From assembly GCA_036429605.1 (NCBI GenBank), contig JAVFKD010000016.1, positions 1,054,001 through 1,118,000 on the forward strand: 64,000 bases of DNA, written 5' to 3'. Shown here piece after piece: positions 1 to 11,993 of this stretch (its first letter is position 1; every line of letters starts with the position of its first letter). Position numbers and translations under genes: made by a program. A model generated the notes under the pieces. The model saw nothing but the letters and a program-made list of their open reading frames with translations, was not told the origin of the DNA and ran no database searches. Origin of the DNA: Cladobotryum mycophilum (taxonomy: Eukaryota; Ascomycota; Sordariomycetes; Hypocreales; Hypocreaceae).

Positions 1-1
1 A

Positions 2-1493
2 GCCGTCGGCTTCACTATATCAGCCGTGGAGATTCAACAGCGTGGCGTGGAAGCCCAACCCGGCATGACCTTGCTCGAAAAGATTCCAGAACAAATCCTT
101 ACTCATTTGCGAATTTTCTCCGAGACTGTCTCTTCTTTTATATCTGTTGGAGTTCGCCATTCTAACACCGGGAGCCGGATCGAAGCCGAATTTCTTTCGG
201 ACGTGGAGCGGCAACACTGCCAGCTGTTCATGTCACGATATTTTGGAACAGGATCACCAGATGCCCGCCGACCAGTGGATGCCTATCTTCCACTTCTGAG
301 CTCGGATCCCTTTGCATTTTTGGTAGAATGTGCATATGGCTTGGTGCCCTCACAGAAAGCGGAGATCATGCATGTTCTACGATTGTGCTATTTAGCAGAG
401 CTTGTCAAGATCGTCTTCCACATGGGCCGAAATATGCCCGCCGCTTTGTGGCTCGGCACTCTGGCCAGCCGACAAACCCAGGATCCTGCCATGAATAACT
501 TTGCTGATTTTGCCTTGGCCGTGGCAAAGCGAAGCTTGGAGTTCCAGGCCATTACCTCGGCTGATAATCCACTCGAGTTTGAGGATAATCGAGGCTTCCA
601 GCAACCGGGAGTTGACACCTTGGAGGGGTGGTACACCTTTGTAAAGAAGTATGCGTTGACGTTCTTGAGAAAGAGTGTGGTCTTCCTGCATGTCAAGTAT
701 GGTGTGGACTTTAACAGTCATGTTTCGCCAGAGCCCGATGCAGATGAATTGGACCGCCTGACAGAAACCTTGCGAGTACCCACGTTTGACGAAATGTGTG
801 CCGCCATGACGGATAATTCCCCGTCGTGCGGTTGGCCCAGTACTACGCAGGCTCTAGTATCCGGATGGATAAAACATCAGGTCCTTTGGAATCAGCGTCA
901 TCCTACCCTACCTCCGTCTGCAATTGTTAGTCACCCGGCCATCTTTGAGCTGATTGGACTTCCAAAGACATATGATACTCTAATTGAAGAGGCGACAAGG
1001 CGGAAGTGTCCGACTACTGGCAATGATCTTGCCGATCCCGTCCTTTGCTTGTTCTGCGGTGATCTGGTGTGCAGCCAGAGCGCGTGTTGTTTGAAAAAGG
1101 AGTCAGCGGAGAGCAGTAGCAGCGGCCAAGTTGGTGGAGCACAGCAACACATGCGAAAGTAGGTTATAAAGGACATCCAAGAAGGGGGAAAATGCAGTGC
1201 TAACAAATGATTGCGTGTGTTATAGGTGCCAGAAAAACATTGGTGTTTTCCTTAATATCCGCAAATGTGCAACAGTTTACTTGTTCCATAGGTCAGGGTC
1301 ATACACGCCTGCGCCGTACATTGACAAGTATGGCGAGACGGATCCACAGCTGCGCCATGGCCGACAACTCTTCTTGAACCAGAAGAGGTACGATTCAATG
1401 ATACGGACCACGGTGCTGGGCCATGGAGTTCCGAGCTTGATCAGCCGGAAGCTGGAGGCGGAGATTAACAACGGAGGGTGGGACACGCTGTGA
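2..1493 (+). CDS. UBR1: UBR1-type E3 ubiquitin ligase (N-recognin), C-terminal part
   Basis: The 3' end of a large gene that begins before the window; about 474 C-terminal residues are visible in two exons, 2-1158 and 1226-1493. The 67-bp intron (GT at 1159, AG at 1225, CTAAC branch site near 1200) keeps frame across MRK|CQKN. UBR1 proteins recognise destabilising N-terminal residues (N-degron pathway) and ubiquitinate the substrate with a RAD6-type E2. The visible part is the conserved UBR1 C-terminal region: a Cys/His-rich zinc-binding segment (CPTTGNDLADPVLCLFCG, then CC and GGAQQHM), followed by APYIDKYGETD, RHGRQLFLNQKRYD and the terminal block LEAEINNGGWDTL. The UBR box and RING lie upstream, outside the window. 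The frame is open to base 2 without a credible start, so the entry is 5' partial. Family assignment is firm; which UBR paralogue it is rests on the C-terminus only. Confidence 0.93.
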
Positions 1494-2132
1494 CTTTGAT
1501 GTAGAAGAAATATGAAGTGAAATATCATGGTGGTCGTGACTACAGACAAGTAATGGGCTTTTGGCATGTTTTTTTCCTTTTCCTGGACGGGCTAGAGATG
1601 AGGAAGATTGGGTTTGAACTGGAGGAGGTGGTTGTGTCTCTTTATAGAATAAGACAGGGAGGGAATCAAGCATACGCTATAGGTAAAGCATTGGGGTTTG
1701 TTTAATCTTATACGTTTTCATATGATGTCTACAGATTACGGCGTGATTCGAAGAATGATGGAAGTCGAGGCTACAATAAGGAGGGAGTGTGTCGTACAGT
1801 GTGTTTTATACAGTGTCAATTAAGAGTTTGTACATGACGCAGAACCAGGGTCCAAGGCCAATCAGATGGGAAGGAACAAGCCGGGGGACCCTCCCAAGGC
1901 GCGTCTCCCTCCAGCCCCCGTGGGCGTGGCTTGTTGGATTTCTGAATCGACAAGGGAATCGCAATTCGCAGAGATACGTCTCTTTGCTCTTTCTTTTTTG
2001 AACCTTTTTCAACCCTCAACTCAACTCAAAGCAAAGCATCCCCGTCCACCAGCGCAAAGAATTTACCCCTTCATTTTTTTCCTCATTTTGCTGGCGCACA
2101 GAGTCATCAGTGGACGGCGAATTAACACGGCA
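1494..2132. other. Intergenic: UBR1 3' flank and RSC7 promoter
   Basis: No gene is seen. The last 150 bp before the RSC7 start are rich in CT and CAACTC elements, with pyrimidine tracts around 1980-2015 and 2070-2090 typical of fungal transcription starts. Open frames here are short and lack any recognisable protein. Confidence 0.6.
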
Positions 2133-4114
2133 ATGGCGCCTGGTCGGAGATCAGGTCGCGCAGCGGCCAAAAAGGCTGCTGCTGCTTTAGGTACGCACCT
2201 CAATTTACTCTTCTTTGCTCGATTGCTTCACTACCACTACCACCACCACCAACAACAACACAAACACAAACTACCCCCCTGACGCGAAATTTTTTGTTTC
2301 GCATTTTCAAACCCCTTGTTTTCTTAGTCGACCATATCTTGTCCTCGTTGTTTTCTCTAAACATTTATATCTCGTGTTTTTAGTGTCTGGGGTCCCTGAA
2401 CCAGAGGTAGCGCAAGAAAGAGAAGAAGAAGAAGAAGAAAAAGAAAAAGAAGAAGAAACAATGGCGCCCAGACAGCGCATTCGATTAAGACTAACAAGAG
2501 GTTCTGCGTCTACAGAGAGCACTCCGAGAGGCTACAACGACATTGAGGACGAGCCTATGCCTGATGCTGATACCGGCGCCAACGCTTCCGATCACGAGGA
2601 GAAGCAGACAAAGGATGAGGACGAGGACGATGGCGACGGTGATGCGAAGCCCGAGGACTCTAGCGATGACGGCGAAGCGCCAGGTAAAGACGATGATGAC
2701 GATGGCGACGATCTCTCAGAGGCATCCGTAAAGGAACCTACACCCCCACCACAGCCTGTTATCCGCAGAAAACGACTTGGACGGCCGCCAAAGAACAGGC
2801 CGCCAGATTGGGATAACATGGTGACCGTCTCTGAAAAAGATGCCGATACGCCCCGCCGAAGAGGTCGCGGAGGATGGAGAGGACGAGGTGGTCGCAAAGG
2901 TGGCCCTGCAGCGCCAAAGGCCGAGCAGGTCATTGACGCAGAAGGCACCGTTGCAGAAATCGTCGACGATGAGTGTGTCCTCCCAGAGGATGACGAAGGC
3001 GAAACCAAGGTGGACAAGATGGGCAACCTGCAGGATGGACGAGACTACCGCTGTCGAACATTCAAGGTGCTGGGACGAGGAAATCGACTATACATGTTGT
3101 CTACAGAACCTGCACGATGTGTTGGTTTCAGGGACAGTTACCTCTTCTTCACCAAGCACCGGAAGCTTTACAAGATTATTGTGGACGATGACGAAAAGCG
3201 AGACATGATTGAGCGTGAAATCATCCCACATTCTTACAAGGGTCGTTCAATAGGAATTGTTACGGCCCGCTCTGTCTTCCGGGAGTTTGGCGCCAGAATC
3301 ATTGTCGGCGGTAAACGCATCGCCGACGACTACGCCGTTACGCAGGCCCGTGCAGATGGCGTTGCTGAAGGGCAGCTCGCAGACCCTGATGATCATTTCA
3401 TTCCCGGGGAGCCATATAACAAGAACCAATACGTTGCATGGCATGGTGCTAGTGCCGTCTATCACACCAATGTGCCCTCAGTCCCAGTTCCCAGCGGCAA
3501 GATTGAATCAAAGAAGCGAAAGGTCAATGTCAACGATACAAACTGGATGCTGGAGCATGCGCGAGAAGCGAGGTATGTGACCATGACAAGTCACAAGTCT
3601 TATACATATGTATAACAAGCTAATGAAATTATGCAGCACATTCAACGCTGGAATTAACGCCATCAGGAAATTCAACAATGAAGGCGTCTACGACATTCAC
3701 ACCAATGTCATGCAGTATCCGGCAAATATGCAGCCGACTCTGGCACGCATCGAACAGGTAACGCCAGAAGAGGAAGAAGCCACCAAAGGCAGCACGGTGT
3801 TCCCTCCGGTGCCTCAGAAACTGGCCAGGAATTTCTTTGTAGCGGATACATACCTGGAAACACCGGAAGCAGGTGGTGCACCCGCCGCTGCCTATAGGTC
3901 GGATCCAGCAGACTTCTTGGCATCGTTTAATGGCCTGGGAGCTGTGTCGAATGAGCTCAAGGATCTACTACCACCGGAGTGCCGAGACGCGTTTGACACT
4001 GCTCTACAGAAGGAGAATAATTGGAGGTCACGCTGGGGTCCGGAGACAACGCACATGTCAAGGCGAGAGCCAACCATTGACAAGGCAATCGTACCATTCA
4101 GCATGAGTGGATGA
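2133..4114 (+). CDS. NPL6: Chromatin remodelling complex subunit RSC7 (Npl6), Rsc7/Swp82 family
   Basis: Three exons (2133-2190, 2384-3572, 3637-4114) give 574 residues. RSC7/Npl6 is a non-catalytic subunit of the RSC nucleosome remodeller in the nucleus. The first exon encodes MAPGRRSGRAAAKKAAAA; then come a long acidic Glu/Asp region, an AT-hook-like motif LGRPPKNRPP near residue 151, an RGG-rich stretch (RGRGGWRGRGGRKGG), and the family core from about residue 235 (DYRCRTFKVLGRGNRLYML, ARCVGFRDSYLFF, IPHSYKGRSIGIVTARSVFREFGARII). Exon 3 carries GVYDIHTNVMQYPANMQPT, typical of the RSC7 branch. Splice joints give frame-consistent ...AAAL|VSGVPEP and HAREAS|TFNAGIN. A second in-frame ATG at 2461 (MAPRQRIRLRL) is an alternative start that would skip intron 1. 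A paralogue lies at 52991-55388. Family is firm; RSC rather than SWI/SNF membership is inferred from the C-terminal block and AT-hook. Confidence 0.9.
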
Positions 4115-4500
4115 AGCATGCCTGGGGTGCGGCACAGTCCATGGGTCTCAACCAAGGACATGAAATGAATGTAAGATACTACCAGGGCTTTGGCATGGGG
4201 GGAATAAGGTTTCAAAGAATGGCGTTTGGGGGTCGTTATGCAAGCGATTCCGAATAAGGAAATTCTCGATGAGTAGATCTGCGTGCCAAGAGTTGCCCTT
4301 GATAATTGCTTCCAAAAGATTTCTTTTTTGGGTCTCACCCCACGCCAATGCGGGCTCGTGATAAGAGGCGGCGTATGTTTTACTCACTCCACAGAGAGTA
4401 TAATTTGTCATGATGTTCCAAGTGGTGCGCATACGCGTATAAAGGATGTCGGTCAAATGGTTCAGACCTATTATTAGAGCCTTTGCTACGCGATATCAGA

Positions 4501-4512
4501 CCCCCCCCCCCC
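4501..4512. repeat. Poly-C tract (C12) in the 2EXR-gene promoter
   Basis: Twelve consecutive C lie about 20 bp upstream of the TATA-like box. The rest of 4115-4653, between RSC7 and the 2EXR gene, holds no gene that I can support. Confidence 0.9.
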
Positions 4513-4532
4513 GGTTTGCAGACGCAAAGGGG

Positions 4533-4538
4533 TATAAA
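4533..4538 (+). promoter_or_regulatory. TATA-like box of the 2EXR gene
   Basis: TATAAA in the context GGGTATAAAACAG lies 121 bp before the ATG at 4654, and CT/CATC-rich sequence suitable for initiation follows it. Function is inferred from position and consensus. Confidence 0.6.
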
Positions 4539-4653
4539 ACAGTCCTCTCCATCTCAGACCAGTTTCCATCCTATTCGCACATCTACATTCATCTGAGCTT
4601 TTACTTTCATATCATATCAAAAGAAACCATCATTTCCACCTCTGCTGACAGCC

Positions 4654-5634
4654 ATGTCTTTCACGTACTTCCCCTTGTTGCCTTTTGATATCCGAGAGGC
4701 AATCTGGAAGTACACCCTGCCAGATGATCAAGAAAACGTTGCAGGAGTCTGCCTCCTCGAGAACCCGGACAGGCTTGACTACCACTTGAATGGGTACGCC
4801 AACGGTCTACCAGAGGACACTTTCTTGGTTGACATTGACTACCCGGTGGCGATGCACGTCTGCCGCGAGTCGAGGCAGTTTGTCCTCAACACGCAGCGCA
4901 GCGGCGTCGGGTTCCGGGGCTCAAAGTCCGTGGACTGCTGGATCCCGTGCCGGCCCTGCCGTCCCCGGGAGGACATCATATTTGTACCTCACGAGGCCGT
5001 CCAGAGCATCTTTGACACGGCCTTTAACCACCTGGAAGTGAAGATGTGGCTCAACCAGTGGGCCAACCTCGCCGTGGAGTGCGAGACGGGGCTCAGCGGG
5101 GGGACGCTGTTGCTGAGGTCCATCCTCTCCCTCCTGCCCAACCTGCGCACCCTGACCATTGTGCTGCCCGACTCCAAGACGGAGGGCAACGTGACGAACC
5201 AGCCGTTTGACGCGCCCACCGGCCGCTGCAGGCTCAACTGGCTCTCCGACGACGACCTGAACCGCATCGTCCTCACGGGGAGCACGTACCGCCGCCGGGG
5301 CCGCCGCCGGCTGGAGGTGGTGCAGCACCCGCTGCCCCTCCGGCAGGCCATCGACTGCCTCTGCTCCCAGCTCAACCATACGGGCTGGGACTACATCAGC
5401 CGCTGGAGGCTACCCCTCCAGGTCGAGGACAACTGGCCCCGCTGCGAGAACTGCTTCCCGCCCGTCGAGGACCCGCGCCTCTTCATCGGCGCGTTCGAGG
5501 AATACGACCCTGTGAGGCGGCAGTGGGCGGAGCTCTGCGGCGAGAGGAGGCTTCCTGTCCCGGATGTGTGGACGCAGCGCGATAGGCAGGTTTCGCTTCT
5601 TCGGTACTTTCCCCCTGGGAGAAGAGTTATCTGA
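4654..5634 (+). CDS. 2EXR-domain protein, function unknown
   Basis: Intronless gene of 326 residues. The N-terminus shows the two halves of the fungal 2EXR domain: FPLLPFDIREAIWKYTLP at residues 6-23 and MHVCRESRQFVL near residue 70. The family is very large in filamentous ascomycetes and has no settled function; it looks like a protein-interaction module resembling an F-box-associated N-terminus. The middle of the gene (about 5090-5500) is markedly GC-rich, with Leu-rich segments (LLLRSILSLLPNLRTLTIVLP) and a basic run RRRGRRR. The C-terminus has a Cys pair CENC. The start is the first ATG after a TATA-like box and leader. A G6 run at 5098-5103 is read in frame without a break, which is a useful comparison for the C6 breaks in FYV6 and NUG1. 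Confidence 0.88.
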   Translation: MSFTYFPLLPFDIREAIWKYTLPDDQENVAGVCLLENPDRLDYHLNGYANGLPEDTFLVDIDYPVAMHVCRESRQFVLNTQRSGVGFRGSKSVDCWIPCRPCRPREDIIFVPHEAVQSIFDTAFNHLEVKMWLNQWANLAVECETGLSGGTLLLRSILSLLPNLRTLTIVLPDSKTEGNVTNQPFDAPTGRCRLNWLSDDDLNRIVLTGSTYRRRGRRRLEVVQHPLPLRQAIDCLCSQLNHTGWDYISRWRLPLQVEDNWPRCENCFPPVEDPRLFIGAFEEYDPVRRQWAELCGERRLPVPDVWTQRDRQVSLLRYFPPGRRVI

Positions 5635-6237
5635 TGCGGAAGACGGGAATCCAATATGGAGACGGTTGATCTGATGTGAAGACGGGGATCCGATACGGAG
5701 ACAGGAGAGGGAGAGGTAGATGCCCTTCTCAGCTAGGTATAATTGAATGATGAACGAACAGAAGCAGTGTTTTCTTTCTTTCTTTGGTTTGTTGAATTTT
5801 TTTATTTTATTTTTTTGACTTCTTTTTTCTTTTCTTTTCTTTTCTTTTCCCATGCTTTATTTTCTCATCTTATGCTTTCCTTTTCCTTTCTTTCCTTATA
5901 CTTGGATTTAGAAAAAGGCGATGAAACAGGTGTTCACATATTGTCTAAATTATATACCCGATAAGTACGTTTGATGGACTTGTGGACGATCAGGAAAACA
6001 GCAGAATAGCTTCAGCTCTTTTTTGCAACAAAAGATTTTAACAAAGAGTTTGAAATAACAATTCACATTAAAAATCCCATAACATCTCGATTCGTTGGTA
6101 GGATATAAAAAGTTCCATCAACACTCTAGGGTATTGACCTCCCGCTACCTACTAAGTAGGTAGTGATTGATGTCCCCCACTGAGCGTGAAGCCGCTATAG
6201 TGGTAATTCTCTCCACTATCATCATACAACACCCAGT
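5635..6237. other. Intergenic: 3' flank of the 2EXR gene and tRNA upstream region
   Basis: No gene is seen. It holds two imperfect GACGGGGATCCGATA-like direct repeats just after the stop (about 5641-5703), a T-rich/TTTTC tract (5760-5890) and a near-perfect palindrome at 6145-6163. Confidence 0.6.
6145..6163. repeat. Inverted repeat, 9-bp arms with 1-nt spacer
   Basis: CTACCTACT, one A, then AGTAGGTAG: a perfect 9-bp inverted repeat 75 bp upstream of tRNA-Leu. Short TACCTA/TAGGTA palindromes recur in the non-coding parts of this window. No function can be assigned. Confidence 0.85.
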
Positions 6238-6336
6238 GGTCAGATGGCCGAGCGGTTATGGCGCCAGGTTAAGGTTACCTTAACAAGTAAATTCCTGGTG
6301 GAGCAATCCTCGTGGGTTCGAATCCCACTCTGATCA
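6238..6336 (+). tRNA. tRNA-Leu (anticodon AAG), with 18-nt intron
   Basis: Class II tRNA. The acceptor stem GGTCAGA/TCTGATC (one G-T pair) has discriminator A. A-box TGGCCGAGCGGTTATGG and B-box GGGTTCGAATCCC are intact, and the long variable arm is TGGAGCAATCCTC. The anticodon stem CCAGG/CCTGG encloses TTAAGG plus an intron at the usual place, one base 3' of the anticodon: 6275-6292, containing CCTTAA, which can pair with the anticodon region as in many eukaryotic tRNA introns. The spliced length is 81 nt. Anticodon AAG (6271-6273; A34 presumably becomes inosine) reads CUU/CUC. A T5 Pol III terminator follows at 6342-6346. Confidence 0.96.
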
Positions 6337-7558
6337 TTACATTTTTGCCATTTTTGGGGGTTTTGATGATAAAATTCCTTTTTTTTTCTTTCATCCATCG
6401 TCTTGCTTGGACTTGGGTCTCGAATCCCATGCTTCTTTTTTTGGGGGGTACTGATTGGTTGGTTGGTTGGTTTAGTTGATTAATACTGTACATCACATAT
6501 AGCCGCTCATAAACAAGGCATAAAGTGTGGCGATATCACTTGGACTTGGCAGGCGGAAAACCAAACCACTTTACTCATTCATGCATCCCCCTCCCCCCCC
6601 TTCCCCTCAACCCCTCTCCTCCCCGTATGCCTGACCGTGGGGGATGCCCGTCCTTACGAGAGACATTATTACCAGATTCTTCCAAGATCCGCAGAGGCTT
6701 GAGTATGCTGACCCTCCCCCTCACAAAAACGAAGACAAAAAGAAAACAAGGTCTCAGCAGCCAAACGCTACCCTTTCTGTACACTTGCAGAAAACAATAT
6801 TGCCACAGTGGATGACTTGTACAAAGAACCTAACCTTGAAATGGCAATTTTTTCCCACATATATTCACATATATTCACATACAAACACACATGTTTCTTT
6901 TGGTGTATACTCCAAAAAAAGGGGGGGGGTTATTTGGTGTTCCCCCTCCCTTCCTCCCACCCTCCATCACATATATTGGCCTTTGATCAATCACATTGGA
7001 GAAACCTAGGGAGACTGTTCTATTGGCCCGGATAGCTGGGTATAGAAACATTCCCCGGAATGAGGCAACCCTTTCTTTGACAGCACCATGGCCACTGGCA
7101 CGTTGCAGTCGGTTAATCAGGGTCCCGCTCCGTGAGGGATTGACTGGCTCGTAAATGCCCTCTGGGAGGCCGTTGGAGGTATGTTGGAGGTATGGAGCTG
7201 TGAGGCAAGTCGCTCAATAGAAAGTCAAGCTGAATAGGGGTTTGCGTCGCAGGAATCCGCCTCGGGGGTATCAATAGCATCCTCGTCCTTTATGGGCAAT
7301 CTCAAAAAGCAAGCGTTCCAAGGAGTAGTAGCAACTCAACGCTGGGGGGGGGACGTGAACAAGTTCAAAGATAACCTCCGTCGCTCGCATAGGCCGAGAA
7401 ACTGGGATATATACCTGACATGCCCGTCATCGGTCAGGCACCTGTAAAGCCTTTCTGGGCACCTCATGCAAGTCACTATCTCTGAGGGAACGGCGCATGT
7501 GCCTCGACCTCGAACCTGAAGTTGTTCTAGCGAGCTGGGCTGCAAGAGAACGGTTAGA

Positions 7559-7583
7559 GATGATGATGATGATGATGATGATG
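7559..7583. repeat. (GAT)8 microsatellite
   Basis: Eight tandem GAT units in non-coding sequence. Confidence 0.95.
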
Positions 7584-8206
7584 TGAGATCTGCCGTATGT
7601 ATACGCCTCTGTGAATCTTCTTGAAAAGGGCATCGATGGTGGCTGATGCCTGATGCAAGCAACCACTGTAGAAAGACGATACGAATGACGGTCACCCCTT
7701 TGGTAGTTGCAGGCCGCCCATCCAACAAACATAAGGTAGCCATGAGGCAACATCTGCTTCATCGATTGGCACAAACGACATTGTTCCTCCAGATGCAATC
7801 CATATGAGTCATGAAAGAACCGCCCACAAGTCCATCACAGCAACGTTGATGAGTGGTACTGTAATGTCTGCAAGGCCCTGTCGACACACACAACGCGCAC
7901 ATGGGTGATGCAAGCCCAAAGAGAGAGCCACCTATAAAGTATGCCGGCAAAGGTCCTTACCTTGCTAGCCCTTGTCGCCAATCACTTCTCCTGCGGCATC
8001 TCGAGGGGCTTTCCCCCTCCCCCCATCCCCATGGATAAACCACAGCCATCCATCCCAGGGTAGACAAAGTACGCCTTGTCGCTTGCTTTGAAAATCGGCC
8101 GGGACGGAGTGATCCGAGTGGTCCCATAGAAGGTATGTCAATCCATTTTCTTAGTTTACCCGTAGCTCCCCGTTTAGCAAGACAGGTTGACAGGGCCTTT
8201 CTTTTT

Positions 8207-8232
8207 TCTCTCTCTCTCTCTCTCTCACACAC
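8207..8232. repeat. (TC)n followed by (AC)n
   Basis: Ten TC units (8207-8226) run directly into ACACAC. A separate (CA)9 lies at 8511-8528. Confidence 0.93.
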
Positions 8233-11200
8233 ATTTCCCCTCCCCTCATCTTGATGCATGGCGTTGACGTGGGGTATGTAGCCGCCGACCACATGATTTG
8301 CAATGGGCAGACTTGGCCGCGCACTACCCACCACTCATTCCCAGCCGCATGCATGCATGCATACATACATGTAGTTGCTTGGATGTGGAAGGTCACTGGC
8401 ATGGAAGCCCAACCCTCTGGGCTGGCAAGCAAAGCGGGCGTAGGGTATTCACACAGAATGCTTTTTTTTTCTTTTTCTGTCTTTTTTTTTGTTCTCTATG
8501 TTGCCGTAGACACACACACACACACACATACACATGACTTTGCCCAGTGCACATGTATGCATGTTGTATGGCAGATCAAACATTGTTGGGAGGGAACTTT
8601 TCAGGTGTAAGCCAGGAGAGACAATCATAACCACCACCTGCAGTGTGCCCGAGGGTTTCCGTTTGCCCAGGGATAGATTCTGCGGGATTAATTAGCTTTG
8701 CGTTCGGCTCATGCAAAGCGGGAACTTGAGGTTACCATTGCATTCTTTTCTGCTCTGTAGGTACAGATTATTTCGGCCATCCCAGGCTCATACGCTCATC
8801 CGCTCATACTCCAGGTAATCTCACCAAGCTCCAGTCCGTGTCAGACCTGCAGGGTAGTGAAATAAAGAAGAATCGAGACTCCGTACGGAGTCACATACAA
8901 CTTGATGAATCCCCTCCGGACAGAGCACCCACCAACCAGCATGCGAGACGACGTCATTGTACGGGGCTAGATCTCTCAGGATAGTGCCGTGAAGCTAGTC
9001 TATATCTGGTGATGCCTGAGAAGGAATAGTACGCAATCAAGTAATTAAAGAAATAAGCCTAAAAATATCATGCCGTTGGGTTTTTGACGGACGCGGACAA
9101 GCGCAGGTGAGTGAGCTCTCGTAAACTTACCTCGTATGTATGTAATGTACGTACGTACTAGGATGAGCAGCAAGAAGTTTCCTTTCTTCATCAGGCCAGG
9201 GTTGCTCTCTCTCACCCATGTTGTCGTATGAAAAACTGAAACTTCAATATTGATATTCAGTTTGAACAAGCTTGGCAGTGCGCTTAAGGCACAACACCAA
9301 GATCAAGACTTGTACCCCAGGTTGTGATCCCAAAAGGAGCTTGAAAGTAGATCGTGGCTGTACCTGTACCTGTACCTGTAGATGGCGTTGGAAGGCATAG
9401 GGTCACGTCTGTGTTCCCTGTAGTTCCCCTCATCACCTTAGTTTTCCTCATCCTCCCTTGCTTGTTGATCGATATTGCGCTGGCAAATAAGTTTGCATGC
9501 ATGCAATTTTCAACATGTTTGCCTTCATCAGACGCCGGCGGTGTTTTTCATCCCACCACATGCCACTCAATAAGTCTCATGTTGAACGCTTCCATGATTC
9601 AGTTCGGTGCCCCTCACCTGCACCTGCACGGCAATTCTAATGCCATGATCCCATTTCGTGCACTGGCGAAACCCGGAATAGAGGGCTTGTCTGTTTTCGG
9701 CGGCACCTTTTTCGCATTTTCGCATTTGTGGTATCATAACAGTACCGCGTTTGGCGGAGTATTAGGGTCGATGTGGAGGCATGTCACGGAGTAATAACAA
9801 AGTTGCATTGCTATGCTTTGCTTTTTTCTCTTCTTTTTTTGCGCCTAACCCGTAAGGGGGTCAATGTCTGAGGCTACCATTGTCGTGGATACAATGATAC
9901 CTAAGCCCGCAGTTAGCTGCAGCAAAAATTTCAGAGAAGATTGTTCAAACGATCGTGATGGGGACGGAGAAGAACGGGGACCCCCATCGCTTTGAGCGTT
10001 AGTAGCCAAATATTACAGCCTATGCGCCTCAGAATATGGTCAGAGCCCCTCCTCCCGATGGAGAGGGCGTTGCATTTCTTCTCCCCCACGCGAAGATGAA
10101 CAAGAGGACCCTTCATATCCAGGTTTGCTGCTTGATGACGACGTCGGTGCACATTTTTGAATCAGGCCAAGGACATGGACAAGCAGCCAGCCGAGAATAT
10201 GTGAGGCAGGGAGCCACAAAAGCAATGCAGATACCCAGCCAAGGCCAAAAAAAAGTTATACATCCGTCATACTGAGTTCAAGTTGTGACTCTTGTTTTGT
10301 TTTGTTGTGCGTGTAAGCGTGTCAACGACTCGTGTTCCGACTGTCCGGGTCTGATATGTCATCTGCCTCTTAGTCGTAGCCCATCATCACAGCACCTTCT
10401 CGTGATGGATGTGTGTGAAGAAAAGGAACGACTCTCTGGCATTTACCCTTTTACCCCTCCCCTCATCCATCCGAGAATGCATTCATTCCCTCGGGCCAGT
10501 CAACCAGTCATGGCTTCACACCGCTCCGTACCCACAAAACCCTGGCTTCGTTTGGCGGTTACGAGTGGTGAGCTTTCAAATTCTATAGTTGAGCTTTCGG
10601 GTGATGCAGGGGGGTTTGGGGACCAAGCGGACAACAGAGGCTGACCCAGCGAAAAACGCCCTCCCCTCGATGCCCCCCATCGAAAACATGACCTATGCAG
10701 GTGGCAGGCTGGTGCATCCGCCCCAGAGGTAGGCGGCGGCAATAAGTTGCAGGGTGATGCTCCTACGGATCAATGCTCGGGCAGTGGGTCCAATCAAGGC
10801 TCAGAAAACCGTCGGCCACCGACGTCGATGGATGCTACCCGGTGTTTGGAGTCTATAAGACGGCTTTGACGGTGTTTGATGGAGTAAAATCACAAAGCAA
10901 GGAACTTGCTAGCAAATGTGTGGCCGCCACTTCAGGTGTGTCATCCACAAAAGTACGGGTGTACAGAATGACACTGTGCAGTTCCTTTGTACATACGTTC
11001 GTTCACTTCTGCCTGCCTGTTGAAAATATGACGAGATGGCGTGGCCTTGATTTGCTCATCAAGATCCTGCTGGCTGACGGCATGGTATGGTGGCAATGTG
11101 AATCGATTCACTGCCTGCTGTACCACTGACCGGGTATGTAGTATGTATACGAAAGCTGATGAAATAGGCAGCGATCTTTATGTGGAGATTGATGAAAATT

Positions 11201-11971
11201 GTAAAACATGAAGCGTCATCGGATGTCTGGGGCCGTATCAATGCTGATTAGATCTTACTTGTTGAATATCCATTCCCCCATCAGTTATTAATACTGTACT
11301 TCAGCTTCATGCATGGTATGCCTGGCCATGAAGGTGGCTAAAGCCGTGCATCATTCATGCTTCACACAAGCTCCATAATAGTTTCTTGATTTCTGTCCAT
11401 GACCAGGGAATATCATTGATCCATACATTGCGGAGGCTCCGTTGTGGACAACCGGGAATGCGGTGAAGACGAGATTTGAGCCCTTTAGGAAGCAAATAGT
11501 GATATCCACAATGGTTTAGGCCATGCAGGAAAAAAGTTTTCTGGCCTGGCGTGAGGGGAGGAAAAAGTGTATGAAAAAAAGCAATGGACCATGTGTCACC
11601 GTTAGGCAAATTGTCTCCGATCCTGCTGAAGAGGTTATATCCTGGCAAAGGCAAAATCCTCCGTGGTACGCAGAAGCAAGCATGCTCAGGCAAGGCTTGC
11701 AAGGTTGCCGTCTGTCAAACTCTAATAATATCAATGACTGGTTCTTGTTTGAGACTGACTGCAAGCGCCATTTGAAAGGAGTCACAGCGATGCAACCAAA
11801 AGTGCTCAGAAACCCCTACCCTGTATTCGAGAACACGGGGAGGCTCACAACAGTAAACCGAGGCTGTTCTTCATCCTCTCGGTGAAAGTGGGTCGACCCC
11901 TTATTCTGGCCATCATAACTGGATGTATGAAGCCTGAGCACATGTTCAACAAGTATTCTCTTGTAAGCCCC

Positions 11972-11993
11972 AAGTACTGTACGTACAGTACTT
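11972..11993. repeat. Perfect 22-bp palindrome centred on GTAC
   Basis: The left arm AAGTACTGTAC is followed directly by its exact reverse complement, with no spacer. Its inner 12 bp, CTGTACGTACAG, occurs again at 13694-13705. It lies in the gene-free region 5.2 kb upstream of the CLG1-like gene. Confidence 0.92.

Noticed and set aside
2307..2522. Possibility that the RSC7 gene starts only at 2461 with the upstream exon being spurious
   Set aside because: Not adopted because the 2133 exon splices in frame with good GT/AG sites and a basic N-terminus; kept as an alternative in the findings.
9354..9794. 146-codon open frame with a hydrophobic stretch
   Set aside because: It starts in a TACCTG repeat, shows no known domain, and its composition resembles the surrounding non-coding DNA.
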